From positions 1 through 64,000 of the forward strand of contig JAISMF010000078.1 of assembly GCA_031276865.1 (NCBI GenBank): a stretch of DNA of 64,000 nt, read 5' to 3'. Position 1 is the first letter of the stretch. Every line of letters begins with the position of its first letter. Origin of the DNA: Deltaproteobacteria bacterium (lineage in GTDB: Bacteria; Desulfobacterota; Desulfarculia; Adiutricales; Adiutricaceae). Shown one piece after another: positions 26,576 to 35,316 of this stretch. The position numbers and the translations under genes are program-made. The notes under the pieces are model-generated. The model did no database searches. It was not told where the DNA came from and worked only from the letters and a program-made list of their open reading frames with translations.

Positions 26576-28000
26576 TTATTTGAGGCTGGCCGCCACCAGG
26601 GCGGCGCATTCCCGGGCCATCTCCTCGATTTCCTTTTTATCCTCGCCTTCCACCATCACCCTCACGACGGGTTCCGTGCCGGAGGGGCGTAAAAGCACCC
26701 GGCCCCGGCCTTTGAGCCGCGTCTCCATGTCTTTCAGCATCTTTTTCACCTCCGGATGACGCTCCGCCCGGGCGGGGTCTTCCGCCCGCACGTTTAAAAG
26801 CACCTGGGGAAAGGGCTGGATCTCCTCGGCCAGGCTCGCGAGCGAGCGCCCCGACTCCTTCATGATGGCCAAGGTTTGCAGGGCGGCCAGGGCGCCGTCT
26901 CCGGTGGTCGCGTGGTCCAGGAAAATCAAATGCCCCGACTGCTCGCCTCCGAAGTTGAGTCCCTCCCGGCGCAGACATTCGGCCACGTAGCGGTCGCCCA
27001 CCTTGGTGCGGAAGAGCTTTATGCCTTTCCGTTTCAAGGCGATGTCCAAGGCCATGTTGCTCATGACGGTCGCGGCGACGGCGTTTTTCTGGAGGGCGCC
27101 CTTTTCTTTCAGGTGCAGGGAGTTTAGATACATTATCCTATCCCCGTCCACCACCCGGCCCTTTTGGTCGATGAAGATCGCCCGGTCGGCGTCCCCGTCC
27201 AGGGCCACCCCCAGATCGGCCTTCGTTTCCAGCACGGCCGCCCGGCAAAGCTCCGGATTGAGCGCCCCGCAGTTTAAATTTATGTTGAAGCCGTCGGGCG
27301 AGGCGGAAAGGAGGACGACCTTCGCCCCCAGCTCCTCGAAAGCGGCCGGAGCCGAGCGGTAGGCGGCGCCGTTCGCGCAGTCCAGGACTATGGTCATGCC
27401 CTCCAGGGTGAGTTTTTTGGGAAAGGCGCTCTTTAAGGAAACCACGTAGCGTCCCACGGCGTCGCGGACGGGAAAGGCGCGGCCCACCCCCTCCGGCGAG
27501 GGGAGCGAGCCGTCCAGGAGCTTCCGATCCTCCATGAGGCGCTCGAGCTTTTCTTCGATTTCGTCCGGAAGCTTGTAGCCCTGGCCGTCGAAGATTTTGA
27601 TGCCGTTGTCGGGATAGGGGTTGTGGGAGGCCGAGACGACGATCCCCGCGTCCGCCCGGGTGCTGGAGGTGAGGTTCGCGAGGCCCGGGGTGGGGAGGGT
27701 GTCGGCTTCGAAGACGTCCCCGCCCTGGCTCATGACCCCGGCCGCGACCGAGCGGAGGAGCATGTCTCCGGAGAGCCTGGTGTCCTTGCCGATGACTATC
27801 TTGGGGCGCCGGGCGAGGGCCTTCTCCTCCCTTAACAAAACCGTGAGGGCCCGTCCCAGGCTCAAAGCCGTCTCCGCCGTCATGGGGGGGCGGTTCACCA
27901 CGCCCCGGATGCCGTCGGTGCCGAAAAGGAGGCGGTTTCCGGCCGCGGTATTCTCTTTCTTCAATTCGGGTACCTGGAAAAGTTTCCGGAGTTCAGCCAC
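26576..28000 (-). CDS. glmM: phosphoglucosamine mutase
   Basis: 474 residues from the GTG at 28000 (GGAGG nearby). A TTG at 27964 overlapping the ybbR stop as TTGA is an equally plausible start. It converts glucosamine-6-phosphate to glucosamine-1-phosphate for peptidoglycan and LPS precursors. LFGTDGIRG marks the N-terminus. The phosphoserine is in VVSASHNPYPDNG, the metal-binding loop is DGDADRAIF, and the sugar-binding loop GGEQSGHLIF and phosphate-binding RPSGTEPVVRVM complete the site. It overlaps ybbR, and the order cdaA-ybbR-glmM is a widely conserved cluster linking c-di-AMP synthesis to cell-wall precursor supply. Confidence 0.97.
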   Translation of the reverse strand: MAELRKLFQVPELKKENTAAGNRLLFGTDGIRGVVNRPPMTAETALSLGRALTVLLREEKALARRPKIVIGKDTRLSGDMLLRSVAAGVMSQGGDVFEADTLPTPGLANLTSSTRADAGIVVSASHNPYPDNGIKIFDGQGYKLPDEIEEKLERLMEDRKLLDGSLPSPEGVGRAFPVRDAVGRYVVSLKSAFPKKLTLEGMTIVLDCANGAAYRSAPAAFEELGAKVVLLSASPDGFNINLNCGALNPELCRAAVLETKADLGVALDGDADRAIFIDQKGRVVDGDRIMYLNSLHLKEKGALQKNAVAATVMSNMALDIALKRKGIKLFRTKVGDRYVAECLRREGLNFGGEQSGHLIFLDHATTGDGALAALQTLAIMKESGRSLASLAEEIQPFPQVLLNVRAEDPARAERHPEVKKMLKDMETRLKGRGRVLLRPSGTEPVVRVMVEGEDKKEIEEMARECAALVAASLK

Positions 28001-28932
28001 ACGGCCTCCGCCTCCGGGGGATCGATGGCGGCGACCGTCACCCCGGGCACGGTCTCGGCTTTGAGGGGGACCTTGGTGGGGGCCGTCCGGCTTAGATCCT
28101 GGGAGTGGAGGAAGATCTGGATGCTCACGTCTTTGGCCTGGGGCGGCTGGGGCCTGTCCATGCGCCAGGTCACCGTCACCTTGGCCTCCTTGGGGACGAC
28201 GGCCACCGGAAGGCCGGGGCCCATGTTCGGCTCGCCCACGCGCGTGATGGGCACCGTGAAGGTCCGCGATCCCGTCTTGATGCTCACCGGGACGTGGGCC
28301 TTGAACTCCCCCGGCTCCACGGAAAACCAGGATCCGATCCCGGGAAGGGCGGGCTGGACGAGCACCCGGTTCTCGTTATTCTGGATGGAGCTTAAAACTA
28401 TGGGGGTGGTGGGCACCTCGGTGAGGGAGTTCATCCTCTGCTCGGGTCCGGTCACCCGGGCCGTGGGGGGATCGATCTCGGCCGGACCCGCGCGCTCCAG
28501 GTAGGCGGGAAGGCTCCCCGCTTCGACGGATTTAACCGGCAGCTCGCGGGTGACGAAGGGGTAGACCTCGAAGGCTATCTCCTCCGGAATCACCCGCACC
28601 ACCTTTATGCCCCGGGGAAGGGGGGGATCCAGCTTGGCCACGTCCACGGTGAGGATGTTGGGCCCCGGCGCCACCTCGGAGGCGTCCACCTTGAGGTTCA
28701 GCTTCCTGCCGTCCATGAGCTTGAACTGGGCGGTGTTGGCCTCCAGGCGTATGCTCACATCCTCGGGGATGTCCTGGCCCACGGTGAGGTTTTTCGGCAA
28801 ACCGGAGAGGGCGAGGGTGGCGGTGACGTCGTGCGTGGTCATATCCTGCCCCGAAATCACCAGCCACAGGGTGGTGGCCAGAAACAGGGAGAGGAGGGCC
28901 AGGGGCAGATGCTCGCGGAGGAGGACGGACAT
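27961..28932 (-). CDS. ybbR: YbbR/CdaR-family regulator of diadenylate cyclase
   Basis: 323 residues. One N-terminal membrane anchor (about 10-27, LALLSLFLATTLWLVISG) is followed by extracytoplasmic YbbR repeats (for example SGLPKNLTVGQDIPEDVSIRLEAN and LPRGIKVVRVIPEEIAFEVYP). In Firmicutes CdaR binds and tunes CdaA. The gene lies between cdaA and glmM and overlaps glmM. No enzymatic motif is present or expected. Confidence 0.92.
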   Translation of the reverse strand: MSVLLREHLPLALLSLFLATTLWLVISGQDMTTHDVTATLALSGLPKNLTVGQDIPEDVSIRLEANTAQFKLMDGRKLNLKVDASEVAPGPNILTVDVAKLDPPLPRGIKVVRVIPEEIAFEVYPFVTRELPVKSVEAGSLPAYLERAGPAEIDPPTARVTGPEQRMNSLTEVPTTPIVLSSIQNNENRVLVQPALPGIGSWFSVEPGEFKAHVPVSIKTGSRTFTVPITRVGEPNMGPGLPVAVVPKEAKVTVTWRMDRPQPPQAKDVSIQIFLHSQDLSRTAPTKVPLKAETVPGVTVAAIDPPEAEAVWLNSGNFSRYPN

Positions 28933-29131
28933 GGGTTTTCTGCGTCCGGCGGGGTTCGGGGAAGCCCGCCGGGGGGATGGACGTCTCTTTTCAACCTAAG
29001 GGATCGATCCAAGCGCCGGCGCGGTTGAAGGGCGGCGCGGTTAAACGGAAAAACCGGGCCCGGATGGGGCGGGGGTTCGAGCCGGGCCGGAAAAAGGGGG
29101 CGCGGAGCGGAGAAAAAGGCCAAAGAGCCCT

Positions 29132-29932
29132 TTAGGCCGCCTTCTTCTTTTGGCCCTTGGTGGTGAAGCCCAGGTTGCGGAGGAGGTTGTCCCTCAACGA
29201 GGCCGCGCCCATCATGACCTCCACCCGTCCGTCCCGGACCAGGGACACGAGGCCCCTTTCCTCGGAGACCACCACCACCAAAGCGTCGGTCTCCCGGGAG
29301 AGACCGATCGCGGCCCGGTGCCTCGTGCCGAAGAAGGGGCTCACGTTGTCCTCGGCCGGAAGCAGCGGCAGAAAGGCCCCGGCCGCCTCCAGGCGGCCCT
29401 CCTGGATGATCGCCGCCCCGTCGTGGAGCGGGGCGTGGGTGTTGAAGATGGCGAGTAAAAGCCTATCCGAGACCACGGCCGAGATCCGGGCCGCCGACTC
29501 CATGTATTCCCCGAGGCTCACCTGCCGCTCGAAGACGATGAGCGCCCCGGTGTGCTTTTCGGCCATGAAGAAGGCCGCGCGCACCACCTCGTTTACCGCC
29601 TGGATGGTCAGGGGGTTGGATTTGGAAAAGGAGAAGCGCCCCGCCCGAGCCAGGCCCCTCCTGATGTCCGTGGAGAAGAGCACCACCAGGACCAAAAAGA
29701 GGTTGGAGAAGAAGGCCGACATGAGGAAGCTTAAAGTGAGGAGCTGGAACTTGATGGAGAGGGCGTAGGCCGCGATGAGGAGCACCAGCCCCACCATGAC
29801 CTGGCCCGAACGCGTGCCCTTCACCAGCCGGATAATGTAGAAGATTATCACGGCCACCAAGACGATGTCGGCCATATCCTCCCAGCGGATGGCCTGGAAG
29901 GCGTCTATGATGTAATAGCGTGAGAAAAACAT
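29132..29932 (-). CDS. cdaA: diadenylate cyclase CdaA (c-di-AMP synthase)
   Basis: 266 residues. Three N-terminal membrane helices (about 22-100) precede the DAC domain. The DGA motif is in APLHDGAAIIQEG and the RHR motif in FGTRHRAAIGLS, both needed to join two ATP into c-di-AMP. The N-terminus (MFFSRYYIIDAFQAIRWED) is typical. It lies 199 bp upstream of ybbR with no visible terminator between, so co-transcription is likely. C-di-AMP controls potassium and cell-wall homeostasis in other bacteria. Confidence 0.95.
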   Translation of the reverse strand: MFFSRYYIIDAFQAIRWEDMADIVLVAVIIFYIIRLVKGTRSGQVMVGLVLLIAAYALSIKFQLLTLSFLMSAFFSNLFLVLVVLFSTDIRRGLARAGRFSFSKSNPLTIQAVNEVVRAAFFMAEKHTGALIVFERQVSLGEYMESAARISAVVSDRLLLAIFNTHAPLHDGAAIIQEGRLEAAGAFLPLLPAEDNVSPFFGTRHRAAIGLSRETDALVVVVSEERGLVSLVRDGRVEVMMGAASLRDNLLRNLGFTTKGQKKKAA

Positions 29933-30077
29933 GTGCCTGGCGTTTCCCGGCCCCGGGCTTCCTTTCAGGGGGGGGGCGTCCGGGCCTTCCCGCCCGGGTG
30001 TTTTTTTTCCGGAACGTCCGGTTCTGAAACTTCCGGATGGCCGGAAGGGGGGGGGAGGCCCCGTCGGCTTGGAAGCC

Positions 30078-30944
30078 TCAGGCGGCCGCCATGATCGCGC
30101 TCGCGACCTTCAAGGCCTCCACCGCGGGGGCCACCTCGTGCGCCCGCACGATCTCGGCCCCTTTGAGCGCGCACACGGCTGCGGCCAGGGCGCTGGCCCG
30201 ATCCCTTTGCTCCGCCGGAACCCCTCCGAGGATCTGCCCCAGGAAGGCCTTGCGGGAAAGGGCGATGAGCGAGCGGTAGCCTTTGGGGACGGCCTCGTCG
30301 AAGCGCTTTATGAGGCTTAAATTGTGGTCCCGGTTCTTGCCGAAGCCTATCCCCGGATCGAGGATGACGAGCCGCGGATCCACCCCCAGCCTCTCCGCCT
30401 CCCGGGCCCGCTCCGCTAAAAACTCCCGCACCTCCCCGACCACGTCCTCGTAGCGGGGATCCGCCTGCATGGTCCTGGGCTCCCCCAGCATGTGCATGAG
30501 GATGACGGGGACTTTGAGCCGGGCCGCGAGGGGGAGGAGCTCCGGGTCGCCCCGGCCGGCGTAGATGTCGTTTATGATCGAGGCCCCGGCCGCGACCGCC
30601 TTTTCGGCCACCGCGGCTTTGTAGGTGTCGACGGATATGGGGGGGGGGGTTTCCAGCCTCCGGAGGCCGTCTAAAACCGGCTCCAGGCGCCGCCACTCCT
30701 CGTCCGCGGGCGTGGGAAGCGATCCGGGCCGCGTGGTCTCGGCCCCCAGATCCAAGATGTCGGCCCCCTCCCGGATGTGCCTTCGGGCCAAATCCAGGGC
30801 CTTTTCCGGCTGGAGGTAGCGCCCCCCGTCGGAAAAGGAGTCGGGGGTGACGTTTATTATGCCCATCACCAGGGGACGGGAGAAATCCAATGAAAGGCGC
30901 CTTCCCGAAGGATGCGTCCATTCCATCGCGTTAGGGGCCGCCAT
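30078..30944 (-). CDS. folP: dihydropteroate synthase
   Basis: 288 residues. It joins p-aminobenzoate to the pterin diphosphate in folate synthesis. Signature elements are present: VMGIINVTPDSFSDGG, LDLGAETTRPGS, INDIYAG, MHMLGEPRTMQ, ILDPGIGFGK and IALSRKAFLG, closing with VRAHEV. GGAG lies ahead of the ATG. It contains an 11-G run (30639-30649) but the frame stays open. It is placed between ftsH and cdaA, a common arrangement. Confidence 0.96.
   Translation of the reverse strand: MAAPNAMEWTHPSGRRLSLDFSRPLVMGIINVTPDSFSDGGRYLQPEKALDLARRHIREGADILDLGAETTRPGSLPTPADEEWRRLEPVLDGLRRLETPPPISVDTYKAAVAEKAVAAGASIINDIYAGRGDPELLPLAARLKVPVILMHMLGEPRTMQADPRYEDVVGEVREFLAERAREAERLGVDPRLVILDPGIGFGKNRDHNLSLIKRFDEAVPKGYRSLIALSRKAFLGQILGGVPAEQRDRASALAAAVCALKGAEIVRAHEVAPAVEALKVASAIMAAA
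30639..30649. repeat. G11 homopolymer inside folP
   Basis: Eleven consecutive G residues on the plus strand encode a Pro run (ETPPPISVD) on the minus strand. The folP frame is intact here, but the tract is a potential slippage site in an essential gene. Confidence 0.8.
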
Positions 30945-31122
30945 GACCGCTCCGGGGTTTCAAGGTGTTTGGGGGATGGGGGTCCGCGTCAATCCGCGCG
31001 GGAGTTGAGGCGGAGGTCGGGCGGGGCTTTACCGGAGGGCCGAAACGCGGCTTTTTTTCCGGAAAGGGCCGAAAACTCAGGGGGAAGGCCGGATTATCCA
31101 GGGGAGGCCCCGTTTAGGAATT

Positions 31123-33192
31123 TTAACGGGGTTTTTCGTCCTTGCCCAAGGGAACGCCGCCGCCGCCGTCGTCGGGGTTGTCATCCTCCGGGGATTCGTC
31201 CGGGGAGTCGTCGTCCGGGGAGTCCTCCTCCTCCGGCGAGTCGTTCGGCTCCGGCGGAGAGGAGCCTTCCTTTCCGCCGGAGGCGGCTTTTCCGGCCTTG
31301 GCGGCCTTGGCGGCCTTTTTGGCGGCTCTGGCGGCCTTTTTGGCGGCCTTGGCGCTTTTGGCGTCGAAGCTTTCCCCGGTCTCGGGGATGGGGAGGCCCT
31401 CCGCCAGGATGGCCTCCCGGCAGATCTCGATGACCACCGAGCCCTCCAGGGTCTCCTCCTCCAAAAGCCTTTGGGAAAGGACGGTCAGGGTGTCCCGGTG
31501 TTTGGTGACGAGGCGCCTCGCGGTCTCGTAGGCCCCCATCACCAGGGCGTTCACTTCGGAATCGATGATCTTGGCCGTCTCCTCGGAGTAGTCCCGGTGC
31601 TGGGCTATCTCCCGGCCGAGGAAGATCTGATCCTCCTGCTTGCGGAAGTTCAAAGGCCCCAGTTTTTCGCTCATGCCGTAGCGGCAGACCATGTTGTAGG
31701 CCAGCTTCGTGGCCCGCTCGATGTCGTTTCCCGCGCCCGTGGTGAGCTGGTTCAGGCAGACCTCCTCGGCCACCCGGCCGCCCAGGAGGATGGCGAGGCG
31801 GGTGAGGAAATAGTCCTTGCTGTAGGTGTAGCGGTCCTCGGTGGGGAGGTACTGGGTGACCCCCAGGGCCATGCCCCGGGGGATGATGGTGACCTTGTGC
31901 AGGGGATCCGAGAGGGGGAGCAGAAGGGCCACCAGGGTGTGGCCGGCCTCGTGCCAGGCCGTGGTCTTCTTCTCGTCTTCGCTCATGATCATGCTCTTGC
32001 GCTCCACGCCCATCATGATCTTGTCCCTGGCCGACTCCAAATCGGAGCTGTCCACCTTCTCCTTGTTTTGCCTGGCGGCGGTCAGGGCGGCCTCGTTTAT
32101 GAGGTTCTCCAGATCGGCTCCGGAAAAGCCGGGGGTGCCGCGGGCCACCACCTGGAGGCTCACGTCCTTGGCCAGGGGGACCTTTTTGGAGTGCACCTGG
32201 AGGATCTGCTCCCGGCCCCGCACGTCGGGGACCGGCACCACCACCTGCCTGTCGAAGCGGCCGGGCCGCAGGAGGGCCGGATCGAGGACGTCCGGGCGGT
32301 TGGTGGCGGCGATGACGATTAACGCCTCGTTGGGCTCGAAGCCGTCCAGCTCCACCAGGAGCTGGTTCAAGGTCTGCTCCCGCTCGTCGTGGCCGCCGCC
32401 GAGGCCCGCCCCCCGGTGGCGCCCCACGGCGTCGATTTCGTCGATGAATAGGATGCAGGGCGAGTTCTTTTTGGCCTGGCCGAACATGTCCCGCACCCGG
32501 GAGGCGCCCACGCCCACGAACATCTCCACGAAGTCGGAGCCGCTGATGGAGAAGAAGGGCACGCCGGCCTCGCCGGCGATGGCCCGGGCCAGAAGGGTCT
32601 TACCGGTGCCGGGGGCCCCCATCAGGAGCACGCCCTTGGGGATGCGCCCCCCCAGGCGCACGAACTTGTTGGGCTCGCGGAGGAAGTCTATTATCTCCTC
32701 CAGCTCGTCTTTGGCCTCCTCGATTCCGGCCACGTCGTCGAAGGTGACCTTCTTCTGCTCGTCCGAGAGCATCTTGGCCCGGCTCTTGGCGAAGGTCATG
32801 GCCTTGCCGCCGCCCTGCATCTGCCGCATGAAAAAGAGGAAGATGGCGATCATGATGACGAGCTGCAACAGCCCGCCCAAAAAGGTGTACCAGTGGGTGG
32901 AGGCCGGAGGGGCCACGTTGATGGTCACGCCCTTCTCCCGCAGAAGGGGGATGAGGTCGCGGTCGTAGATGGGGATGTAGGCGGTGAAGCGTCGATCGGT
33001 GTCGTTTAAGCGGACGGTGATTTCGGTGGTGTTGAGGGTGGCCTCCCGCACCGAGCCGTTCTGGACGAGGTTCCAAATCTCGGAGTAGCTGCTGCGCGAG
33101 GAATCCTCCTGGGGTTTGAGATAGTTGAACAGTCCGATGATGACCAGGACTATCATCGCCCAGATGAGAAGATTGCGGGAAAAAGTATTCAA
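31123..33192 (-). CDS. ftsH: ATP-dependent membrane zinc metalloprotease FtsH
   Basis: About 689 residues from a TTG at 33192. This start gives [11 protein letters not shown], the family-like N-terminus, and GGAGAGGA precedes it; the open frame upstream is not FtsH-like. Two membrane helices (about 7-24 and 115-135) flank a periplasmic domain. The AAA+ module has Walker A GAPGTGKT (about 190), Walker [12 protein letters not shown] and the arginine-containing [19 protein letters not shown]. The zinc site is HEAGH (about 412). It degrades membrane and short-lived cytosolic proteins as a hexamer. The C-terminal tail is unusual: a Lys/Ala-rich stretch followed by an acidic Pro/Glu/Asp stretch, beyond the normal end. 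Confidence 0.95.
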   Translation of the reverse strand: MNTFSRNLLIWAMIVLVIIGLFNYLKPQEDSSRSSYSEIWNLVQNGSVREATLNTTEITVRLNDTDRRFTAYIPIYDRDLIPLLREKGVTINVAPPASTHWYTFLGGLLQLVIMIAIFLFFMRQMQGGGKAMTFAKSRAKMLSDEQKKVTFDDVAGIEEAKDELEEIIDFLREPNKFVRLGGRIPKGVLLMGAPGTGKTLLARAIAGEAGVPFFSISGSDFVEMFVGVGASRVRDMFGQAKKNSPCILFIDEIDAVGRHRGAGLGGGHDEREQTLNQLLVELDGFEPNEALIVIAATNRPDVLDPALLRPGRFDRQVVVPVPDVRGREQILQVHSKKVPLAKDVSLQVVARGTPGFSGADLENLINEAALTAARQNKEKVDSSDLESARDKIMMGVERKSMIMSEDEKKTTAWHEAGHTLVALLLPLSDPLHKVTIIPRGMALGVTQYLPTEDRYTYSKDYFLTRLAILLGGRVAEEVCLNQLTTGAGNDIERATKLAYNMVCRYGMSEKLGPLNFRKQEDQIFLGREIAQHRDYSEETAKIIDSEVNALVMGAYETARRLVTKHRDTLTVLSQRLLEEETLEGSVVIEICREAILAEGLPIPETGESFDAKSAKAAKKAARAAKKAAKAAKAGKAASGGKEGSSPPEPNDSPEEEDSPDDDSPDESPEDDNPDDGGGGVPLGKDEKPR

Positions 33193-33523
33193 AGTCCTCT
33201 CCGAGAACGTCTGTGTGAAGGAAAAGCGGGATGAAAAAAAAACGGCCGGCCGCTCGGGCGGGAGACGACCGCCTGGCGCGGACAAAAAAGTTATACGCCA
33301 AAAGAGGCGGATATTCAACCGCTCCGGAAAATTTTCGTCGCCTGGCGGGGACCCGCGGGAGCCGCGGGAAAGACGGAAAAGGGGCGGAAGGAAGAAAGGG
33401 GCCGGGCGCTGAAAGGGCGCGCGGGGCGCTTTCCCGAAAGCCTTTGGATCCGGGGGCGGGAAAAGGGGGATCCGGGAGCGGCGCCAAGGCGGGGGCGGAA
33501 GCGGAGGGCTTGTCCTCCGCCGG
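33193..33523. other. intergenic, nothing recognised
   Basis: About 330 bp, GC-rich, between infA and ftsH. No gene is supported; it is probably the ftsH leader. Confidence 0.4.
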
Positions 33524-33563
33524 GGCCGGACGGACCTCCTCCGAGGGGGGCGTCCGTCCGGCC
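33524..33563 (-). terminator. strong hairpin immediately after infA
   Basis: GGCCGGACGGAC at 33524-33535 and its perfect complement at 33552-33563 form a twelve-base-pair stem just beyond the infA stop. There is no T-run on the minus strand, so it may act as an attenuator or 3' stabiliser rather than a classical terminator. Confidence 0.55.
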
Positions 33564-33564
33564 G

Positions 33565-33783
33565 CTATTTTAGGCGGTAGGTGATGAGTCCGTGGGTGGG
33601 ATCGTAGGGGGAGACGGCGACTTCGACCCGGTCGCCTAAAAGCACACGGATTTTAAACCGTTTGAGGCGCCCGGAAAGCATAGCCCTGATTTTAATGCCG
33701 TCCTGCGTTTCGACTTCCATGCGGCCGTCGCCGTAGGTGTTGGTGACTTTGCCTTCAAGTTTTATAAGGTCTTCGCGGGCCAA
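33565..33783 (-). CDS. infA: translation initiation factor IF-1
   Basis: 72 residues from the TTG at 33783, which gives the standard IF-1 length and N-terminus (AREDLIKLEGKV). AAGGAG lies six bases upstream. The S1-like OB-fold is complete (YGDGRMEVETQDGIKI, RRF-equivalent region RLKRFKIRVLLGD, ending GLITYRLK). IF-1 occupies the ribosomal A site during initiation. A longer open frame to 33897 exists but its extra residues are unlike IF-1. Confidence 0.95.
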   Translation of the reverse strand: MAREDLIKLEGKVTNTYGDGRMEVETQDGIKIRAMLSGRLKRFKIRVLLGDRVEVAVSPYDPTHGLITYRLK

Positions 33784-34575
33784 TAAACGCTCCTTGGTTA
33801 AGGGCTTTCGGAAAAACCGCGGAAACGAGCGGCGCCCCCGCGGCGGGGTTGGAAAAAAGCGGAGAAGGCGTCCCCTCCGGAAAGCTTCGGAAACCACGCC
33901 TCTTCGCGATCAGTAATTATAAACGGAACCGGCGTTATTTTCAAGAGTTATTTGCCCCCGGCCCCTCCCTTTCCCCGGGCGCGGTCCCTTCGCCGCCCCC
34001 CCTCCCCCCCTCCGTCCGGCCCGGAGGGGGGGAGGGGGCGGGGTTTGGAGCACGCGTGATAAAAAAAATATTCCCATATATATGGGCGGTCCCCGGGCCC
34101 GCGGGCCGGAGGCTTTTTCCGGATTTTAAATGACGCCCGAATCCCTTCGCGCCGCCTCCCGAGTCGGCCGGGGTCTTCCGGGGCGTTTTTTGGACGGGGG
34201 ATTTCTCCCCGGCGGACGTCTCGAGGGCGTCCCCCCTTTCCGGCGCCGCTTTTCCCATAAGGAGGGCGCGGCCCCTTTCCGCCCGCGGGAAGCCCGGCGG
34301 GGCTATTACGCCGGGGTGGGCGGCGGACCATCCCCAGGGGCGTTCCGGACGGGATTTCTCCTAAATAAAGAAGCCCAAAGGCTTCGGTGGGGGGGCGGAG
34401 CGGGGAAGCGGCGTCCCCGTCCGGACGGGGACGCCCGGCGGTCGAGGTCGGTTTTCACCCGCGGCTTCGCGGCCGCGGGGAAAAAAGGCGGGGTCCATGC
34501 GTTGGAAAGGTCCGGCGTCGGGGAGCCGGGCGGTCGTCTCCGGCGTCTTCGGTTTCCGTCGTTCGCCTCCGCGCG
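33784..34575. other. GC-rich non-coding region with two palindromes
   Basis: No supported gene. It includes a 17-bp perfect stem (CCCCCTCCCCCCCTCCG with a TCCGGCC loop, about 33997-34037) and the 14-bp palindrome CCCATATATATGGG (about 34073-34086). A long plus-strand ORF across it is low-complexity and lacks protein-like sequence. Confidence 0.5.
33997..34037. repeat. 17-bp perfect C/G inverted repeat
   Basis: CCCCCTCCCCCCCTCCG, a seven-base loop, then CGGAGGGGGGGAGGGGG. It is a very stable hairpin, with G-runs that could also form a quadruplex on the plus strand. Confidence 0.8.
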
Positions 34576-34870
34576 ACAAGGAAAGGATAAGGAAACGGAA
34601 ACGGAAACGGAAATGAAAATGGAAAGGGATAAGGAAATGGAAACGAAAAGGAATCGGAAAGGAATTGAAAAGGAAAAGAAAGGGAATCGAAAAGGAATCG
34701 GAAAGGAATTGAAAAGGAAAAGAAAGGGAATCGAAAAGGAAAAGAAAGGGAATCGAAAAGGAAAAGAAAGGGAATCGAAAAGGAAAAGAAAGGGAATCGA
34801 AAAGGAAAAGAAAGGGAATCGAAAAGGAAACGAAAGGGAATCGAAAAGGAATCGAAAAGGAGTCGGAAAA
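34576..34870. repeat. polypurine minisatellite with 22-bp units
   Basis: About 300 bp of nearly pure A/G on the plus strand, rich in GGAAA, GGAAT and CGAAAA. Between 34716 and 34847 there are six copies of a 22-bp unit (GGAAAAGAAAGGGAATCGAA, then AA); the last has one change. The flanks carry decayed versions. It is in a GC-rich genome, 500 bp before the next gene, and a second purine-rich stretch follows at about 35000-35140. Not a coding region: the unit is not a multiple of three. Confidence 0.9.
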
Positions 34871-35316
34871 GCTTTAAATCGAATTCGGGGCCGGATGTCA
34901 GGGATCCGTTGAAAGCCCAGTCGGAGATTATGATTCGGGGAGCGCCGTTCCGGCGCTTCGCGCGCGGGCCGAAAGGCGAGGGACCGACGTGGGCGGGGAA
35001 ACGAAAAAGATGTTGAAAGAAGCGGAAAAACATATGAAAAAACGAACGGGAGGGAAACGAAAATCGCCGGGATGGGAAACGGAAAACGAAAGGAAGAGAA
35101 AGATGAAAAAGGAAAGGAAGAGGGAAAAAATCCTTAAAAAACCCAGGCGGGATTGGGATTTTCGCAAAGGGGGCGTCCGGTTAAGGCCGCCCCCCTTCCG
35201 GAGCTCGGGAAGGGGGAGTTTGACCGGGCGGGCGGAGATGTGGTAAAGTTTCGACCGCGATGGAAATTGAAGACGTTATTTTGAATCGTTTCGGTTAACA
35301 TGCGCAGGTCGGCCCC

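Noticed and set aside
31841-32968. 375-codon ORF antisense to ftsH
   Set aside because: Shadow of ftsH with no ribosome-binding site or domain.
34130-34912. 260-codon plus ORF across the polypurine tract
   Set aside because: The Lys/Glu/Arg repeats come from the 22-bp minisatellite; the unit is not a multiple of three and upstream residues are not protein-like.
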